A stretch of DNA of 64,000 nucleotides from the NCBI RefSeq assembly GCF_013340935.1, contig NZ_WHOS01000024.1:40520-104519 (forward strand). Direction: 5' to 3'. Below the pieces are notes generated by a model, which did no database searches, was not told the DNA's origin, and saw only the letters and a program-made list of their open reading frames with translations. Positions within the stretch are counted from its first letter, which is position 1; each line of letters begins with the position of its first letter. Source of the DNA: Azospirillum melinis (lineage in GTDB: Bacteria; Pseudomonadota; Alphaproteobacteria; Azospirillales; Azospirillaceae). Positions 8,540-18,025 of the stretch are shown piece after piece. Both the position numbers and the translations under genes were made by a program.

Positions 8540-9077
8540 TTGAAATCCAACCCATTGCGTTGCCAAGTCTACATCGCACCCTGCGAACGAATAGAGCGTC
8601 CGCCTGTCCCCACGGTCTCATCCGGCCTTCCCGCCATGCGCAGAGAGCGCAACGGGCGGAAATTTTTGCGTACCTCTTCAGGAAAGCGCGTGCAACATAG
8701 TCTCACCGTCTGATTCTTTCCACAATAGACACGCTATATCCATCGGGAACGCTCCTATTGGTTTCAACAACCCCTTCTCTGGAAAAAGGCTGGTTTATGT
8801 TATCCCTGCCAATAACAAATTACCGAATCGATGAAATGTTTAGATTCCAGACTTTTTGATTTGTTTCAAAGAAAGGTTGCGCTATTCATTAAGACTCTAT
8901 CACTTAAAGGTGAGGAAACCAGGATAACCGGAGATTTCCCGGACTTCACCGCGCGCTCCGCGCGTAAGGCTTGATCCTCGCCGGGCCGTCGGGCCTACTG
9001 GATCTGCGTTCTTCGCCGTTGCCCGGCGCTTGGCCGCCGCCTTCCCGCCGATGTGGAGTCCTGGGGTTGTCCTACTG
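8540..9077. other. Intergenic region between divergent genes
   Basis: About 540 bases, AT-rich between roughly 8690 and 8910, presumably holding the promoters of the divergent hypothetical gene and the chimeric channel gene. A perfect 6-bp GC hairpin (CGCGCG, 3-base loop) lies at 8950-8964, upstream of the channel gene. No gene, RNA or repeat family was recognised. Confidence 0.45.
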
Positions 9078-12000
9078 ATGCGCTTGATCGCCATTCTCCT
9101 GTTTTTGGCGGCATTGCTGGCCGGAGGATTGGCGGTGCCATCGCTGACGTCGCGATCCGCGATTCGGGAAAGTGCCGGCACGGTCCGCATCGCCTATGCC
9201 GGAAACCTGTCGGAAGGCGGCCAGGACATCGTCAGGGCGCTCGGGCTTCTGGCGGACGGCATCAACGCCGCCGGTGGAATCGACGGGTTGCAGCTTCAGT
9301 TCGTGCCGTTCGACGATCACGGCGTTTCCCCCAGCGCCCGCAAGGCCGCGGCGGAGATCGTGGAGGACGACAGCATCCTGGCGGTGATCGGCCACGACAG
9401 CTCCGCCACGTCCCTTGCGGCCGCGCCGATCTATGCCGCCGCCGGAATTCCCGCCCTGTCACCGATGGCAAGCGAGACCAGCCTGACGCGGAACAATGCC
9501 TGGTATTTCCGCATCGGGCATTCGGACGAGCGGGAGGCCGCCTTTATGGCCGATTACGTCCGGCTGGGACTGCTTGCCGATTCGGTGGCGCTGCTGCGCA
9601 CGCCGCAGACGGTCACGGAGCGGCTCGCGGTTCCCCTGCGTGATGTCATGCCGCAGCGTGGTGTCGGGTTGCGGCTGGATGCTGCGATCAATCCGGCGGC
9701 GAGCGGCTTCGCCCGCGACATCGCCGATTTCGTCGGCACTCTGCGCGGGCTGCCTCCCGAGACCGTCGTCGTCCTTCTGGCGACGGAGGAGCCGGCAGTC
9801 ATGCTGATCCAGGCGCTGCGCGATGCGGGTGTGACCAATCGTATTCTCGGCCCCAACTGGCTGGGAACGCCATCCTTCGGCAAGCAGCTGTCACGGCTGC
9901 CGCGCGAATCGTCCCATCCCGGCCTCTACACGGGCAAGCTCTTCGTCATCAGCTCCTTCCTGCCGGACATCGCCAACCAGCAGGCGAACCGCCTGCTCGC
10001 GGCTTACGATGCGCGGTTCGGGCCGCTCGGCAACTGGGCGGCGCTCTACGCCTACGACGCCGGGCAGCTTCTGATCGCCGCTGTGCGACGGGCGGGGCTG
10101 GCGGGCAGCTGGAGCACGCGCGCGTCGGCGCGGCGCATGGTGCGCGACCAGCTCGCCGCCATCCGCTCGGTGCTGCATGCCGTGCCCGGCGTCACCGGAC
10201 CGCTGTATTTCGGCGAGGACGGAACGCCGGAACGGGCGCTCGGCATCGGCCAGTTCACCACCGGCGCCGGGCCGGAGGACGGGCTGACCACCGCGCTGAC
10301 CCAGCTGCGCTATGTGGCCGATGCGGATGGCAGCGGCGGAAACGGCAACCGCGGCACGATGAGGCCGCTGTCGGTGGTTCATGTCGGCATGTCGGTCAGC
10401 CGCATCTCCGACATCGATCCCGTCAACCGTTCGGCGCGGATCGAGTTCGACCTGTGGTTCCGCTACCGCAACGTTCCCGACAGCCCGCCTCCGGAATCGG
10501 TCACCGACATCCAGTTCCTCGACACCGTGGAGCCGGTGATGCTGGGCGTTCCCGTTGAACAGGCGCGCAATGGCGACGAGGATTACCGGCTCTACCATGT
10601 CACCGGCCGTTTCCTGATGGATGCGTGGCAGGACGCCCGTCCGCCGCTGGGCGGGCATCGGGTCGGCCTGCGGTTCCGCAGCAGAGACCTCAGCCACGAC
10701 CGGATGATCTTCGCCGCCGACGAAGGCGACGGCTCCGCCCACCGCGACCTCGCGCGTGTGCTCGGCGGGCGCAAGGTGGCCGGGGCGGGCTGGGCGGTGA
10801 CGGACGCGGTTCTGACCGCCGACATTCCGGCGGCGGTGCCCGGAGCGCAGATACGGCCGGAAGAGCGGCGCGCCGGGCGCGACGCCCCGACGGTCCGTTT
10901 CGAACTGTCGATCGAGCCGCAGGACCGCGGATTGCGCCGGCAGATCGGCGGACTTCCCGCCCTGATCGGGGTGTGGGGGGCCTGTCTGCTGCTGCTGGCC
11001 CTGCGCGGGGTCGAGGCATGGCAATCGGATCGCCGTTTTCCCCGCCTGTTCCTGCTCGCCGAGTCGGCGGCGACCGGGGTTGGCCTGCTTGCCGCCGAAT
11101 CGGCGCTGATCGACGGCTTTGCGCGGATCGATGCCGAACGGGCGATGGCCGCCACCGTCACCGTCTTCGACGTGGCTTGGTGGCTGGTCCCGGCCCTGTT
11201 CATCAATCTGGCCCTGCACCGCTTCGCCTGGGATCCGCTGGAGGCATCCAGCGAGCGGGCGATCCCGCAGGTGGTCAAGAGCACTGTGTCGCTGCTGATC
11301 CTGATCCTGGCGGTCTTCGGCGTGATCGCGCAGGTCTTCCAGAAGGACCTGACCAGTCTGCTCGCCACCTCCGGCGTGCTGGCGATGATCATCGGCCTGT
11401 CGCTGCAGAGCAACCTGTCCAACATTTTCTCCGGCATGGTGCTCAATCTCGAACGGCCGTTCCGCCGTGGCGACTGGATCAAGGTGGGGGATGCGCCCAT
11501 CGGTCAGGTGATCGACATCTCCTGGCGTTCGACCAAGATCCAGACCTTCAACAACACGGTGGTCAGCATTCCGAACGCGGTCGCGGCGGGGACGCGGATC
11601 GAGAACTGCTCGCACCCCAACAACCGCTTCATTGCCCAGATGCTGCTGCATGTGACGCTGGGCCACGATCCCGACCGGATCGTCAATCTGCTGACCGACG
11701 CGCTGCGGCTGGTGAAGAGCGTCGACGGCCGCAAGCATCTCGGCCTGGTCTGGGTGAAGTTCAACGGCATCGACGAATTCGGGATGCGCTTCCTGGTTTC
11801 GTTCGACCTGACCGACCGCTCCCTCCTGCAATCGCAGGAGCATGCGGTGCTGATCAGCATCCATTCCGTTTTCCGCCATGCCGGGGTGACGCTGGCGCAG
11901 CGCCACGCCAACATCCGGCTGGTGGAGGGGGGGACCGACGCGGCCGACGCCCATCCGGACGCGGCATCGCTGATCGCCGCCGCTCCCCTGTTCCAGCCGC

Positions 12001-12467
12001 TGGACGCGTCAGCCCGCGAGAGGCTGGCGGCCGGTGCCCGGCCGCAGCGTGTCGCCATCGGCACGCCGCTGTACCGCCAGGGGGATGCCGGCCGGTCGCT
12101 GTTCCTGGTGGCGGAAGGCATCGTGGCGCTCAGCACCACCGGCCTGGACGGCACGGAGATCGAGCTGTCCCGCCTTGGACCGGGCGCGCTGTTCGGGGAA
12201 GGCGCCCTGCTGGACGGGGCCGCGAGGACGAGTTCGGCGCGCACCTTGGGGCCGGCGCTGCTGTACGAGATCGACGAGACGGTGCTGGCACAGGCGCTGG
12301 ACGGCCAACCGTCGCTGCGCGACCTGCTGGGCCGCATCGCATCCACCCGCTCGGCGGACGGGCACGGCAGTGGCCGTCCGGACGAGGACGACCGTCAGCG
12401 CGGGCAGGGGACCGGCATGCTCGCCCGGCTGCGCGATGCCTTCGGCTTCAGCGACGTCAACGCGTGA
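9078..12467 (+). CDS. Chimeric channel: periplasmic binding protein + Cys-loop-like module + MscS channel + cNMP-binding domain
   Basis: The product is 1129 residues from the ATG at 9078, which begins a clean signal or anchor sequence; the frame is open further upstream. Residues 35-385 are a type I periplasmic-binding fold like Leu/Ile/Val receptors (IAYAGNLSEGG, AVIGHDSSATS, GIPALSPMAS). Residues 430-600 resemble a Cys-loop receptor extracellular domain (VVHVGMSVSRISDIDP, FDLWFRYR) and are followed by three membrane segments resembling M1-M3. Next comes an MscS module: pore helix near residues 760-790 (GVLAMIIGLSLQSNLSNIFSG) and beta domain with RPFRRGDWIKVG. The end (about 967-1085) is a cyclic-nucleotide-binding domain. 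Known: MscS+cNMP proteins form the bCNG channel family. Inferred: an inner-membrane channel gated by a periplasmic small molecule and a cytoplasmic nucleotide. It converges on the GNAT gene with a 17-base gap. Confidence 0.85.
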   Translation: MRLIAILLFLAALLAGGLAVPSLTSRSAIRESAGTVRIAYAGNLSEGGQDIVRALGLLADGINAAGGIDGLQLQFVPFDDHGVSPSARKAAAEIVEDDSILAVIGHDSSATSLAAAPIYAAAGIPALSPMASETSLTRNNAWYFRIGHSDEREAAFMADYVRLGLLADSVALLRTPQTVTERLAVPLRDVMPQRGVGLRLDAAINPAASGFARDIADFVGTLRGLPPETVVVLLATEEPAVMLIQALRDAGVTNRILGPNWLGTPSFGKQLSRLPRESSHPGLYTGKLFVISSFLPDIANQQANRLLAAYDARFGPLGNWAALYAYDAGQLLIAAVRRAGLAGSWSTRASARRMVRDQLAAIRSVLHAVPGVTGPLYFGEDGTPERALGIGQFTTGAGPEDGLTTALTQLRYVADADGSGGNGNRGTMRPLSVVHVGMSVSRISDIDPVNRSARIEFDLWFRYRNVPDSPPPESVTDIQFLDTVEPVMLGVPVEQARNGDEDYRLYHVTGRFLMDAWQDARPPLGGHRVGLRFRSRDLSHDRMIFAADEGDGSAHRDLARVLGGRKVAGAGWAVTDAVLTADIPAAVPGAQIRPEERRAGRDAPTVRFELSIEPQDRGLRRQIGGLPALIGVWGACLLLLALRGVEAWQSDRRFPRLFLLAESAATGVGLLAAESALIDGFARIDAERAMAATVTVFDVAWWLVPALFINLALHRFAWDPLEASSERAIPQVVKSTVSLLILILAVFGVIAQVFQKDLTSLLATSGVLAMIIGLSLQSNLSNIFSGMVLNLERPFRRGDWIKVGDAPIGQVIDISWRSTKIQTFNNTVVSIPNAVAAGTRIENCSHPNNRFIAQMLLHVTLGHDPDRIVNLLTDALRLVKSVDGRKHLGLVWVKFNGIDEFGMRFLVSFDLTDRSLLQSQEHAVLISIHSVFRHAGVTLAQRHANIRLVEGGTDAADAHPDAASLIAAAPLFQPLDASARERLAAGARPQRVAIGTPLYRQGDAGRSLFLVAEGIVALSTTGLDGTEIELSRLGPGALFGEGALLDGAARTSSARTLGPALLYEIDETVLAQALDGQPSLRDLLGRIASTRSADGHGSGRPDEDDRQRGQGTGMLARLRDAFGFSDVNA

Positions 12468-12484
12468 CGATGTGACCGCCCGGC

Positions 12485-13201
12485 CTATCCGGACCGCTTC
12501 CGCGCCCTGATGCGGTCGACGAGGCTGCCGGGAACCGGGGGGGCGAAGCGGACGTGGCCGGGGATGGTATCCTGGGGCCAGCCGATCCATCCCCGCGCCA
12601 TCAGGTCCATCTGACGCTGCACATCCATCAGCGCCACCATCTCCCCGCCGCCGGGAACCGCGCCGTCGCCCGGCGTGATGCGGAACAGGGTATGGCGCAG
12701 GTGGCCGTCGAATTTGGGAGCGGCCCAGACGATGGCGAAGCCGCAGGCCAGCATGCTGCGCAGGCTGGGCGGATTGTCGGCGCGCACGGTGACGAAGCCG
12801 TAGTCGTGCGGGGACTCGGGAAACAGCCGCCAGTCGACGGCTGCGACCATCCGCTGCTGCAACCGCTGTCCCCGGAAGGCGGGATCGACGATCACCGCGG
12901 TCCAGTGGACCACCGCATCCAGTTCCCCATCCACAAGCCCGAAAGGAAGGCCCATCGAGTCGGGCTGCCGGCCGGGAAACAGAAGCGAGAAGAAGCCGAC
13001 CAGCCTGTCGCCGGCCAACGCCCCCACCGTCAGGCCGCGGGGGCCGAGCATCTCGGCGATCTGGTCGCCGCTGACCGGATACATGCGGTCGCCGATTGCC
13101 GCATCCTGCAACGCGGCGATGGCCGGCGCCCAGCTGCCGTCGAGAATCGCCAAGTGCAGCGGACTGCCCTGCGTTCGTGCCTGTACCGCCATCTCCCTCA
13201 T
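12485..13201 (-). CDS. GNAT-family N-acetyltransferase
   Basis: The product is 238 residues; the ATG at 13201 overlaps the upstream stop by 4 bases (ATGA). The fold pattern is GNAT: VVHWTAVIVDPAFRGQRLQQRM matches motif A with the acetyl-CoA-binding Q/RxxGxG/A loop in the form RGQRLQ, followed by a helix and the VRADNPPSLRSMLACGFAIV segment typical of motif B. It is the last gene of a four-gene operon with an alanine-racemase-like enzyme, a binding protein and a sensor/MFS fusion, so acetylation of an amino acid or amine handled by those proteins is a reasonable but unproven role. Cytoplasmic. Confidence 0.75.
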   Translation of the reverse strand: MREMAVQARTQGSPLHLAILDGSWAPAIAALQDAAIGDRMYPVSGDQIAEMLGPRGLTVGALAGDRLVGFFSLLFPGRQPDSMGLPFGLVDGELDAVVHWTAVIVDPAFRGQRLQQRMVAAVDWRLFPESPHDYGFVTVRADNPPSLRSMLACGFAIVWAAPKFDGHLRHTLFRITPGDGAVPGGGEMVALMDVQRQMDLMARGWIGWPQDTIPGHVRFAPPVPGSLVDRIRARKRSG

Positions 13202-15630
13202 GCCGTTTTGGCCGTGAACGGGCGCCGGCGCAGGGCCAGGACGGACAGTCCCAGATGCAGCAGCAGCGCCGCCGCCAGCCCCAGGCCGATCAGCGTCGCG
13301 CCAGCCCCGCCTGCGACGGCGGCGGCGCTGAACAGCATCGGGCCGATGACCTGACCGATCTTCCGGGCGTTCAGATGATAGGATTGCGGAACCGCGAGCC
13401 CATGGGTGCCCACGACAGGCAGCCGCTCGAGATAGCGCTGCTGCGCGGTCAGGCCGAAACTGTCGCTGAGGCCGAGAAGCAGGATCGCCAGGAACGCCCC
13501 GACCAGGCTTCCGGTCAGCGCGAAGGTCGTCAGTCCCGCCGCCATGATGAGGCCGGAGGCGAGGACCGGCAGGCCGGGGGCGAGGTTGCTCGACCGCATC
13601 CGGCGCGACAGCAGCGGACCGAGATAGACGATGCACAGACCATAGAGCAGGAAGGCCTGACCGACCGTGGAGGCCGGCTGTCCCAACCCGCTGGCGAACA
13701 GAGGGAAATAATAGATCAGGAACATGCTGCAGGCGGAGGTCGGAACCGACACCAGCAGCAGGAAGGCGAGGAAGGAGCCGTCGCTCCACACCCGCCGCGC
13801 CGGTGCCGTGTCGCCGTCCGGCTTCGCCACGGCGGGGGCGGCGGCAGCGATGGCGGCCGCTCCCGCCGGTTCGGGGGTCAGAAGCAGCAACTGCGCGATG
13901 CCCAGCGTCAGGACGACCGCGGCGATCAGGAAAACCGCGTGGGGGCCGATTGCGTCCGCCAGCAGGCTGCCGACGACCGCGCCGCAATTGACGCCGACAT
14001 ACATGCCGGAAAACAGGTCGGAATAGGCGCCCGTGGCCGGGTCGATCCGGCGGATGCGGTCGATCAGGCGGTACAGCCCCATCAGCGCCGTCATCGTTCC
14101 GGCACCCACCAGACCGCGCGCCACGATGAACAGGACCGGATCGCCGGTCACCCCGGAGATCAGGGCGCCCAGCACGGCGACTGCCAGACCGGCGGCGGTC
14201 ATCGTCCGCCAGGGCAGCCGCGCGCTGATCCGTCCCGCCAGCAGGATCGCCAGCGCGCCGCACAGCATCTCCACCGACACCGGAATCGCCGCCGCCTGGG
14301 GCGGAGCCAGTGCGAACAGGCCGCGGTCGAAGGTCTGCATGATGACGGGAACGAAGGAGGCCGACAGGAACATGCCGAAATAGAGCATGAAGGTGAGGAA
14401 GCGGAGACCGGCCAGGGACCGGCCGGTCGCGGCGGCGGCATCGGCGCCCGCCACCGCTGCCTCTGTCTCGGTTACCGTCTCCACCGTCGGCCGCATCCGC
14501 CGGCTGACGAAGGCATGCAGTTCATAGATGAACATCAGCGAGATGATCAGGATCGTCACGTTGTTGGCGACGACCTCCAGCATGTTGCGCTGGATGAAGT
14601 CGCTGTCGATGACGATGCGCAGGGTCGGCGTCACGAAGTCCGCGTCGGTCGCCAGCGCCCGTCCCGTCACCAGATCCCCCTTGGCCGCCGGCTGGCCGGA
14701 GCCGAGCGAGCCCGACAGATCTGCCCCTTCCGGAACGGCCAGCGACATGCCCTTGAAGTGGGGAACGATGCCGATGATCTCGCGGAAATAATCGTCGATG
14801 CCCGAGAAGGAGCGGTAGGTCGCCCCGCGCCCGATGACGGAGCCGATGTCCGTCGCCACGATGTTCTCGACGATCCCGGTGGTGTTCTCCACGGTGCGCA
14901 GATAGGCGTCGCTGAAGGCGCCGTAGCCGGTCACGCCGACCGCGATCTGCACCAGTGCCGCGACGGCGAGCGCCGCGCGTCCGGAGCGCGGCCGACCGAG
15001 CCCGCCGCGTCCGCGGTCCGGCAGCAGGGCAAGGCCGCCCAGCAGGAGGATCGCGACCCCACCCAGCGCGCCGACGAGGATCAGCGTGTGGCGTTCGAAG
15101 GCGCGGACGTAATCGTCGATCACCGAATCGCTGGCCGCGATCATCAGGGTGCCGATCCAGCGCCCATCGCCGGGATCGCGGATCGCCAGATACAGTTCGT
15201 ACGACCGGTTGTCGGTATCGTGATAGTTGAATGAGGTGTTGCGCTTGAATTCCTCAGCTGTCCGGCGCTGTTCATAGCCGGAAAGCCGGTCGCCGACGCG
15301 ATCCTTGAAGCCGTAGGTGCCGATGGCGTAGGCGATCTGTCCGTTCGGCAATGCCACCGCGACCCCGTCCGCCTGCGGCAGATAGGTCCTCAGCTGGTTG
15401 AGCGCCCGCTCCATGCCGAAGAAATTGTCGATGGTCTTGCCGTATTTCACCGCATATTCGATGCTGGTGACCACCTTTCGGCCGGCGACGCTGAAGGTGG
15501 AGAAAAGCGCATCGCCGCAATCCCGCCGGAAGGTGCCGACATTGACGCCAGCGCTGAAGACCAGCGCCGCAACGATCAGCAGCACGGATGGCAGGAACGT
15601 CGCCAGGAAACGGCCGGTCTTGCGTTGCAC
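13198..15630 (-). CDS. Double periplasmic-sensor protein fused to an MFS transporter
   Basis: The product is 810 residues. The start is a GTG at 15630 with GAGAGGA at good spacing; the longer open frame upstream is a shadow of the binding-protein gene. Membrane helices near residues 8-28 and 182-203 flank a periplasmic sensor-like domain (about 30-180) containing VAVALPNGQIAYAIG. A second pair (about 218-238 and 370-390) flanks another such domain, with KGMSLAVPEGADLSGS. Both look Cache-like. From about residue 405 to the end comes a 12-helix major facilitator transporter with RISARLPWRT- and LLSRRMRSS-type loops. Sensor-transporter fusions of this kind are unusual. The neighbouring binding protein and racemase-like gene suggest detection and export or import of an amino-acid-like compound, which is inferred. 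Confidence 0.75.
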   Translation of the reverse strand: MQRKTGRFLATFLPSVLLIVAALVFSAGVNVGTFRRDCGDALFSTFSVAGRKVVTSIEYAVKYGKTIDNFFGMERALNQLRTYLPQADGVAVALPNGQIAYAIGTYGFKDRVGDRLSGYEQRRTAEEFKRNTSFNYHDTDNRSYELYLAIRDPGDGRWIGTLMIAASDSVIDDYVRAFERHTLILVGALGGVAILLLGGLALLPDRGRGGLGRPRSGRAALAVAALVQIAVGVTGYGAFSDAYLRTVENTTGIVENIVATDIGSVIGRGATYRSFSGIDDYFREIIGIVPHFKGMSLAVPEGADLSGSLGSGQPAAKGDLVTGRALATDADFVTPTLRIVIDSDFIQRNMLEVVANNVTILIISLMFIYELHAFVSRRMRPTVETVTETEAAVAGADAAAATGRSLAGLRFLTFMLYFGMFLSASFVPVIMQTFDRGLFALAPPQAAAIPVSVEMLCGALAILLAGRISARLPWRTMTAAGLAVAVLGALISGVTGDPVLFIVARGLVGAGTMTALMGLYRLIDRIRRIDPATGAYSDLFSGMYVGVNCGAVVGSLLADAIGPHAVFLIAAVVLTLGIAQLLLLTPEPAGAAAIAAAAPAVAKPDGDTAPARRVWSDGSFLAFLLLVSVPTSACSMFLIYYFPLFASGLGQPASTVGQAFLLYGLCIVYLGPLLSRRMRSSNLAPGLPVLASGLIMAAGLTTFALTGSLVGAFLAILLLGLSDSFGLTAQQRYLERLPVVGTHGLAVPQSYHLNARKIGQVIGPMLFSAAAVAGGAGATLIGLGLAAALLLHLGLSVLALRRRPFTAKTA

Positions 15631-15662
15631 GTGACGGTTCCTCTCGGCTGATGGCGGGCCGC

Positions 15663-16841
15663 TCAAGGCATGGCGCCGAGGCTGGTGTAGATGTTGTCGG
15701 CGGCCAGCAGCGCCGACATCGCCGGGCGGTAGCCCATCCGGTTCGCAACCGCCAGATTCCAGGCGATGGTCGGCGTGTCGAAATAGATCTGGCGCATCTC
15801 CGCCAACCTCTCGCCGTTGGCCAGCCGGGCGATCACCGAGGCGCCGAACTGGCCGATTCCGTCGAAATCGCTGCGGGCGACGCTCATCAGGGCGCCCTGC
15901 GCCACCTCCTCCGGTCCAAGCTGCGAGAAGGTGGGGATGCCGCGCTCCTGGAAGATGCGGACCAGGGGCGGAAAGCGCTCCAGGCTCCAGCGGCCGAAGG
16001 TGATGTACATGGCGTCGACCTGCCGGGAGAGGTCGCCCCAGGCCGCGGCGAGGTCGGCATAATAGCGTTCCTGATCGTCGGGCCCGGCGGGCGCCTGGAC
16101 ATGGCGCGCCACCAGTTCGAACCCCAGCTGTCCCGCCATCGCCTCGATGTCTGCGATGGAGGCGATGGCACGGCCGGCCGTGCTGTTCTCGTAGGCGATC
16201 CCCAGCCGGCGGAAGCTGAAGGTCTCGTGGAAGATGCGGATCTGGCGGTGATAGCGCTGGGGATCGACATGGGCCCAGACATGATTGCGACCGGATTGTT
16301 CCGCGGCGCCCACGATGCCGGCGGCAACCGCATTGGTCGTGGAGAACACCAGCGTCGGGACGGCGTGGCGGTCCAGCGCCAGCTTTCGCCCGGCGATGGT
16401 GCCCATGACGATCATCAGGTCGATGTCGCCGCCGCCCTCCAGCCGCGGGAGGATCGGTTCCGCCGACGCCTGATCCAGCCCGCCGTACCAGCCGTCGGCG
16501 ACGAAGCGGATGCGCGGCCCCAGGTCGCGCGCCGACAGCCAGCGCCACAGTGCCTCGCTGTCGCTCTGGCCGGCGTCATAGGGCATCCGTGCCGCTCCGT
16601 TCAGCCAGGACAGGGCGTCCAGCCCCTTCACGATGCTGGCCAGGGTGCCCGCATAATTGCCATAGGGCATCGTCTCGGCATAGCCGATGCGCCAGTGCCG
16701 CCCGTCGGTCAGCTTCGGCAGCAATGCGTTGTCGGTCGCCCGGCCTGCGTGCGCGCCGCCCGGAAGAAGGGCGTTCAAGACCGCTGTGCCGGCGCCGGCG
16801 ATCACTTGGCGCCGGTTCGGCATCCGTCCGCATCGGCTCAT
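15663..16841 (-). CDS. ABC_sub_bind-type periplasmic substrate-binding protein
   Basis: The product is 392 residues. The ATG at 16841 overlaps the racemase-like gene's stop by 4 bases; a start six codons later is possible. The N-terminus MPNRRQVIAGAGTAVL looks like a twin-arginine (Tat) signal. The two-lobed fold is of the ABC_sub_bind type (ATP-transporter-like binding proteins without a dedicated permease), with LMIVMGTIAGRKLAL, TLVFSTTNAVAAGIV and RRLGIAYENSTAGR in the expected order. No ABC ATPase or permease is in this operon, so it may deliver its ligand to the sensor/MFS fusion encoded 32 bases downstream. The ligand is unknown. Confidence 0.72.
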   Translation of the reverse strand: MSRCGRMPNRRQVIAGAGTAVLNALLPGGAHAGRATDNALLPKLTDGRHWRIGYAETMPYGNYAGTLASIVKGLDALSWLNGAARMPYDAGQSDSEALWRWLSARDLGPRIRFVADGWYGGLDQASAEPILPRLEGGGDIDLMIVMGTIAGRKLALDRHAVPTLVFSTTNAVAAGIVGAAEQSGRNHVWAHVDPQRYHRQIRIFHETFSFRRLGIAYENSTAGRAIASIADIEAMAGQLGFELVARHVQAPAGPDDQERYYADLAAAWGDLSRQVDAMYITFGRWSLERFPPLVRIFQERGIPTFSQLGPEEVAQGALMSVARSDFDGIGQFGASVIARLANGERLAEMRQIYFDTPTIAWNLAVANRMGYRPAMSALLAADNIYTSLGAMP

Positions 16842-18025
16842 TCCACGCCCCCCACCTGTTCCCCAACCTCTCCGGCGAAGCGGCGCGCCACGCGCGGCCC
16901 AAGCATCAGAATGGCCGACGGGCGGATGCCGTTGGCCTTGCCGATGTCTTCCACCGTGATCGTCTCGATGCCCTGCGCCCCGACGAACACCGCCTCGTCG
17001 CCCAGCGCGGCGTCCGGGATGTCGGTGACGTCCGCCAGGACCTTGCCCATGAAGGCTTCACCGATCAGCGGAGCCCGCCGCCCACGGATCAGCACGGCGC
17101 TGTCGCGGAAGCGCAGCAGATAGGGAAGGTCGGCATAGCCCACCGGGATCATCGCGGCCCGTCCTCCGGTCCCGCCCCCGGCCGGCCCCCCACTTCGTCC
17201 ATCGCTCCGTCGCCGGGCGGCCGGGCCGTATCCGATGTCATCGCCCGGCTCCAGCCGGCAGAGATGTGCGACGCGCGAAACCAGTTCCATCACCGGCCGG
17301 AACGGGAAGGGCGCGCCGCCGGCCTCGACCATGCGGATGCCGTAAAGCACGGCGCCCAGCCGGACCATATCGAATCGGGCGTCGGGGGCATTGAACAGGC
17401 CGGGGCTGGTGACGGCATGGACGAGCGGCGGCCTCGGCAAATCAGCCGGCAGCCGGTCGATCAGGGTGTGGAAGCCCGCGACCTCCCGCCCGATCTGGCC
17501 GGGGTCGTCCCGGTAGGGACCGATCATGTGGGTGAACAACCCTTCCACCCGCAGATTGGCGAGGCTGCGCAACGCGCGCAGGAGGGGGACCAGTGCGTCC
17601 CCGTCCGCGCCCAGCCCGGCGCAGCCGGACCGGGCTCTGACATGGATGTCCGCCGGGCGTCCGGCCCGGCGGGCCGCGGCTTGCAGCGCTTCGGCCGCTT
17701 CGACATCGCTGATTGTCGCCGTCAGGCCGAACCCGATCATCGGGGATGCCTCGTCGGGGCAAAGCGGGTTCATCACCAGAATCGGCGATGCGATCCCCGC
17801 CTGCCGCAGCTCGATTCCCTCATCCGGGCCGTCGACGGCGAAACCGTCGATGCCTGCACGTTCAAGCGCCCGGGACACGGCAAGGGCGCCATGACCATAG
17901 GCGTTGGCCTTGACCACGCCCAGGATGCGGGAGCCACGGTCCAGCATCGATCTGGCCATCGCGAGATTGGACGTCAGCCGGTCGATATGAAGGACGGCAT
18001 GGCAGCCTGCGACATCAACGGTCAT
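16838..18025 (-). CDS. Alanine-racemase-like PLP enzyme
   Basis: The product is 395 residues. VVKANAYGHG (K40) is the PLP-lysine motif of fold-type III amino-acid racemases. GYGPAARR carries the Tyr that corresponds to the second catalytic base, and VRLGAVLYGI and the later GYADLPYLLR match the conserved barrel and C-terminal segments. A Gly/Ser-rich insertion of about 18 residues lies between these motifs, and the usual active-site MDQ region reads MGKVLADVT. The enzyme may therefore act on an amino acid other than alanine, such as Ser or a basic residue. It is the first gene of a four-gene operon with a binding protein, a sensor/MFS transporter and an acetyltransferase. That context argues for a specialised amino-acid pathway rather than general cell-wall D-alanine supply. 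Confidence 0.75.
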   Translation of the reverse strand: MTVDVAGCHAVLHIDRLTSNLAMARSMLDRGSRILGVVKANAYGHGALAVSRALERAGIDGFAVDGPDEGIELRQAGIASPILVMNPLCPDEASPMIGFGLTATISDVEAAEALQAAARRAGRPADIHVRARSGCAGLGADGDALVPLLRALRSLANLRVEGLFTHMIGPYRDDPGQIGREVAGFHTLIDRLPADLPRPPLVHAVTSPGLFNAPDARFDMVRLGAVLYGIRMVEAGGAPFPFRPVMELVSRVAHLCRLEPGDDIGYGPAARRRSDGRSGGPAGGGTGGRAAMIPVGYADLPYLLRFRDSAVLIRGRRAPLIGEAFMGKVLADVTDIPDAALGDEAVFVGAQGIETITVEDIGKANGIRPSAILMLGPRVARRFAGEVGEQVGGVE

